A stretch of DNA of 7,906 nucleotides, taken from assembly GCA_020200675.1 (NCBI GenBank), contig JAIVIG010000039.1, positions 1-7,906 on the forward strand. The letters are read 5' to 3'. Below the pieces are notes generated by a model. It saw only the letters and a program-made list of their open reading frames with translations, had not been told where the DNA came from and searched no databases. The translations under genes and the position numbers were made by a program. The first letter of the stretch is position 1, and the number at the start of each line of letters is the position of its first letter. Origin of the DNA: Actinomycetota bacterium. Lineage in GTDB: Bacteria; Actinomycetota; Rubrobacteria; Rubrobacterales; Rubrobacteraceae. This document shows, piece after piece, positions 5,884 to 7,906 of the stretch.

Positions 5884-6774
5884 ATGGACGAACCGGGCTG
5901 GAACCACCAGTATCCAGACGTAAACGATATCAACATCCACTACGTCCGCCACGGTGAAGGCTTGCCTCTGATACTGCTGCACGGATGGCCCGAGTTCTGG
6001 TTTACGTGGCGCAAGAACATCCTGCCTCTCGCCGAAAGCTTCGACGTGGTAGCGCCGGACCTGCGCGGGTTTGGCGATAGTGACAAGCCTGCGCTGCCCG
6101 ATTCCCCGAGCGATCTACTTAAAGACTACGTGGAGGACTTGCGCGGGCTAGCAGACGCCCTGGGCTTCGAGGAGTTCGGCATCGTGAGCCACGACGTGGG
6201 CGCATACGTGGCGCAGGCTTTCGCGCGGAAGTACCCGAATCGTCTCTCGGGGCTGTTCTTCTTCAACTGTCCTTATCCGGGGATCGGGGAACGCTGGGCG
6301 GAGGCGGACCACGTGAACGAGATCTGGTACCAATCCTTTAACCAGCAGCCCTGGGCCGCATCCCTGGTCGGCGAGAACCGGAAGACCTGCGAACTCTACA
6401 TAGGCCACTTCCTCGACCACTGGGCCCACGAGCCCGGCCATTTCGACGAGGACCTCGATAATTGGGTAGATAACTTCATGAAGCCGGGCAACTTGCAGGG
6501 AGGGTTCAACTGGTACATAAGCACCAACGAGGGACGGATAAAGCAGATCCGGGACGGCGCGCCGGAACTCCCGAAGATAGAAACACCCACGCGCGTCCTG
6601 TGGGGAGAGAGCGACAGTGTGCTCAAGGTCGAGTGGGCCGACCGGCTCGGGGACTACTTCGCGAATCTCGATTTCGACCCCGCGCCGGAGGCCGGTCACT
6701 TCGTCCACTACGAGCGGCCGGACCTCGCCAACCGGGAGATCGCCAGCTTCTTCCGGATGGCTAGAGCGGGCTAA
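5884..6774 (+). CDS. Alpha/beta hydrolase, epoxide hydrolase-like
   Basis: Probably hydrolyses an epoxide to a diol through an aspartyl-ester intermediate; cytosolic, no signal peptide. The 296 aa are the usual length. Seen: oxyanion motif HGWPEFWFTWR (33-43); DLRGFGDSDKP (59-69); nucleophile elbow VSHDVGAY with Asp104; cap domain about 130-225; WGESD with acid Asp244; and AGHFVHYERPD with His272. Two cap tyrosines that fit the epoxide-activating pair are visible: Tyr149 in WYQSF and Tyr211 in FNWYIST. The Asp nucleophile rules out an ordinary serine esterase. Haloalkane dehalogenases share the Asp and HGWPE-type motifs, but the NWY cap tyrosine favours epoxide hydrolase. ATG has AGAGGAG eight bases upstream. 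The physiological substrate is unknown; unsaturated or oxidised fatty acids are only a contextual guess. The gene stands alone between two non-coding stretches. Confidence 0.9.
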   Translation: MDEPGWNHQYPDVNDINIHYVRHGEGLPLILLHGWPEFWFTWRKNILPLAESFDVVAPDLRGFGDSDKPALPDSPSDLLKDYVEDLRGLADALGFEEFGIVSHDVGAYVAQAFARKYPNRLSGLFFFNCPYPGIGERWAEADHVNEIWYQSFNQQPWAASLVGENRKTCELYIGHFLDHWAHEPGHFDEDLDNWVDNFMKPGNLQGGFNWYISTNEGRIKQIRDGAPELPKIETPTRVLWGESDSVLKVEWADRLGDYFANLDFDPAPEAGHFVHYERPDLANREIASFFRMARAG

Positions 6775-6791
6775 ACTGTGTTTGCCGATAG

Positions 6792-6832
6792 CCGCATGGG
6801 GCTGAGGATATCTTCGAGAACCCGCTGAACTA
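6792..6832 (+). pseudogene. Relic resembling the 3' end of the thiolase gene
   Basis: Bases 6810-6832 match 4914-4936, the last codons and stop of fadA, at 21 of 23 positions without a gap. Read in the frame corresponding to fadA, the segment gives GAEDIFENPLN against GAAGIFENLQN, and the TAG stop has become TAT. The fadA frame is closed by TAG at 6789-6791, so only the extreme C-terminus survives. Chance similarity is not excluded, but the shared frame argues for a leftover of a second thiolase gene or a duplicated fadA end. Confidence 0.35.
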
Positions 6833-6890
6833 TGCTAACCGGCTTTGCACCAATGGGGACTCTGAACCGGAGATCCTGAGAAGAAGAAGA

Positions 6891-6916
6891 GGGCCGGAGC
6901 CTGGTGGTCCCGGCCC
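6891..6916 (+). terminator. GC-rich hairpin, candidate terminator of the hydrolase gene
   Basis: GGGCCGG pairs with CCGGCCC (7 bp); after one A.C mismatch, GCC pairs with GGT (one G.U) around a TGGT loop. It lies about 115 bases after the hydrolase stop and is preceded by a purine run (AGAAGAAGAAGA). No T-run follows, only GAGGTTCT. Its apical CCTGGTGG is identical to that of the hairpin after fadA. Confidence 0.4.
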
Positions 6917-7171
6917 GAGGTTCTACGAAGCTAACTCACGTCCTCGACCTCCGAGAACTCCAAGGTGTTACCCGTGGAGTATCTCGTGGCCGTGGCGGTT
7001 ACCTTTTCTCCCGCCGAGATCGCCCGGGAGCGCCGCCTCGTGACCGTCCGCTGAGGATCCACCATGCTTCTATCATTACCAGGAAAATTGCATGATCGCA
7101 AGATCCTTCTACCGGTGTCTTCGGAGACGAATCGCCTGGCACGGGAGGAGCGCGAGAACCGGCATCATTGC

Positions 7172-7180
7172 TGATATTAT
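7172..7180 (+). promoter_or_regulatory. Extended -10 promoter candidate for the MBL-fold gene
   Basis: TGATATTAT combines a TGN extension with TATTAT, five of six matches to the -10 consensus, in an otherwise GC-rich surrounding. No -35 hexamer is found at 15-18 bp, as expected for an extended -10 site. Transcription would start near 7187, downstream of the ATG at 7092, which argues for a later translation start. Confidence 0.45.
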
Positions 7181-7256
7181 CCGCGGGAATGTTCTCGAAC
7201 CACGGCTCGATCTTTTGAACGAAGGCGTAGCTTCTTCGAAACTCGGCGCGCAGGCG

Positions 7257-7906
7257 GTGGGGGAGGCGGCGACGGTTGCCGAGGGGATCTACCAGCTCAA
7301 GGTGCCGATCCCCATCCCCCTGGTGTTCGTTTCCGCGTATCTCGTCGAGGGCGAGGATGGGTGGACGATCATAGACACCGGCTTCGACTACCCGGAGGGA
7401 CGCGAGGCCTGGGAGGTAGGGGCGAAGGCGGTCGGGTGTGATCTCCGCCGGGACGTGTCGCGCATCGTCGTCACGCACTTTCACCCGGATCACCTCGGGG
7501 CGGCGCACTGGTTGCAGGGGATCAGCGGGGCGCCGGTGTGCATGCTGGAGAGCGAGATCGAGAACTCCCACGAGATCTGGGACAACGCGAGCCCCAAGCT
7601 ATTCATCGAACACCTCGCCGGAAATGGCATGGACCGGGCCCTCGCCGAGAGAGCCGGGGCGAAGATGCGGATGGGTCTGACCCTGCCCGAGAAGATGTTT
7701 CCTTTACAGGCAGGGGGGGAGATCTCTTTGGGCGCCGGGACTGCTCGGGTGGTGCACGCGCCCGGGCACGCGGACCACCAGATCATGCTCCACGACGAGG
7801 AGCGAAAGATACTCTTCGCCGCCGACCACGTCCTGCTCAAGATCACACCGAACGTCGGCAGCTGGCCGGAGTCGGAGCCGAACCCGCTCGCCCGCTACCT
7901 GAAGAG
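7257..7906 (+). CDS. MBL-fold metallo-hydrolase, 3'-truncated by window edge
   Basis: Zinc-dependent hydrolase of the metallo-beta-lactamase superfamily; 216 codons are visible and the frame is open to the window end. Seen, numbered from GTG 7257: lead-in VAEGIYQLKVPIPIP, IIDTGF near residue 41, the signature THFHPDH with His74, His76, Asp78 and His79, then PGHADH with His171, and FAADH with the bridging Asp190. That completes the dinuclear zinc set. The later KITPNVGSWPESEPNPL wording recalls LACTB2-like and glyoxalase-II-like hydrolases that carry a C-terminal helical domain, here cut off. The substrate is not determinable. The start is uncertain: GTG 7257 fits where such proteins usually begin and where GC-rich third positions resume; TTG 7215 is possible; ATG 7092 has AGGA at 7081-7084 but adds an Arg-rich 55-residue lead with poor codon bias and lies upstream of the best promoter. 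Confidence 0.88.
   Translation, partial: MGEAATVAEGIYQLKVPIPIPLVFVSAYLVEGEDGWTIIDTGFDYPEGREAWEVGAKAVGCDLRRDVSRIVVTHFHPDHLGAAHWLQGISGAPVCMLESEIENSHEIWDNASPKLFIEHLAGNGMDRALAERAGAKMRMGLTLPEKMFPLQAGGEISLGAGTARVVHAPGHADHQIMLHDEERKILFAADHVLLKITPNVGSWPESEPNPLARYLK

Larger units (their letters stand above)
6775..7256. other. Long intergenic stretch with decayed-looking sequence
   Basis: No gene is convincing across these 482 bp. Third-position GC bias drops in all frames for most of it. It holds a thiolase-tail relic, a GC hairpin and an extended -10 promoter, listed separately. One short open segment at 6965-7054 (29 codons from GTG, reading PVEYLVAVAVTFSPAEIARE) keeps gene-like GC-rich third positions but has no ribosome binding site and no recognisable family; it may be the tail of a lost gene. 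A hairpin GGCGG (6994-6998)/CCGCC (7011-7015) lies inside it. Confidence 0.5.

Noticed and set aside
5884..6774. Haloalkane dehalogenase assignment for the alpha/beta hydrolase
   Set aside because: The Asp nucleophile fits both families, but the FNWY cap tyrosine and the second cap tyrosine fit epoxide hydrolases better.
6999..7571. 190-codon minus-strand frame upstream of and overlapping the MBL gene
   Set aside because: It overlaps the strongly supported THFHPDH coding frame and shows no recognisable domain.

Overview
The window (7906 bp, GC-rich, strongly GC-biased third codon positions, GAG/CTC/GCC-heavy acidic proteins) looks like chromosomal DNA of a high-GC actinobacterium. The combination of a FadN-type rather than FadB-type multifunctional protein, an AMP-forming acyl-CoA ligase of the Thermus/AlkK-like type and this codon style reminds me of Rubrobacter or a close relative. 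That assignment is inference; no rRNA or marker gene is present.

Layout, left to right. (1) 1-4937: a fatty-acid degradation cluster on the + strand. It holds the 3' part of a fatty acyl-CoA ligase, a bifunctional 3-hydroxyacyl-CoA dehydrogenase/enoyl-CoA hydratase (fadN, TTG start fixed by a GGAGG site) and a 3-ketoacyl-CoA thiolase (fadA). Together they cover activation, hydration, second oxidation and thiolysis; the acyl-CoA dehydrogenase for the first oxidation is not in the window. The fadN-fadA gap holds a roughly 180-bp element bounded by two inverted arrays of a degenerate heptamer (TCAGCNN). (2) 4938-5883: a hairpin after fadA, a 90-codon gene of unknown function (+), and a small cupin gene (-) whose stop codon interlocks with that of the 90-aa gene in a shared CTAG. 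(3) 5884-6774: an epoxide-hydrolase-like alpha/beta hydrolase with a complete catalytic set. (4) 6775-7256: a non-coding, decayed-looking stretch with a relic matching the 3' end of fadA, a terminator-like hairpin, and an extended -10 promoter. (5) 7257-end: the N-terminal part of an MBL-fold metallo-hydrolase that runs off the window.

Most of the window is ordinary lipid catabolism plus detoxification-type hydrolases. I did not find a convincing new multi-gene system. The best unexplained signals are the inverted heptamer-array element inside the fad operon and the gap-free echo of the thiolase 3' end, followed by a hairpin sharing loop sequence with the fadA terminator candidate, 1.9 kb downstream.
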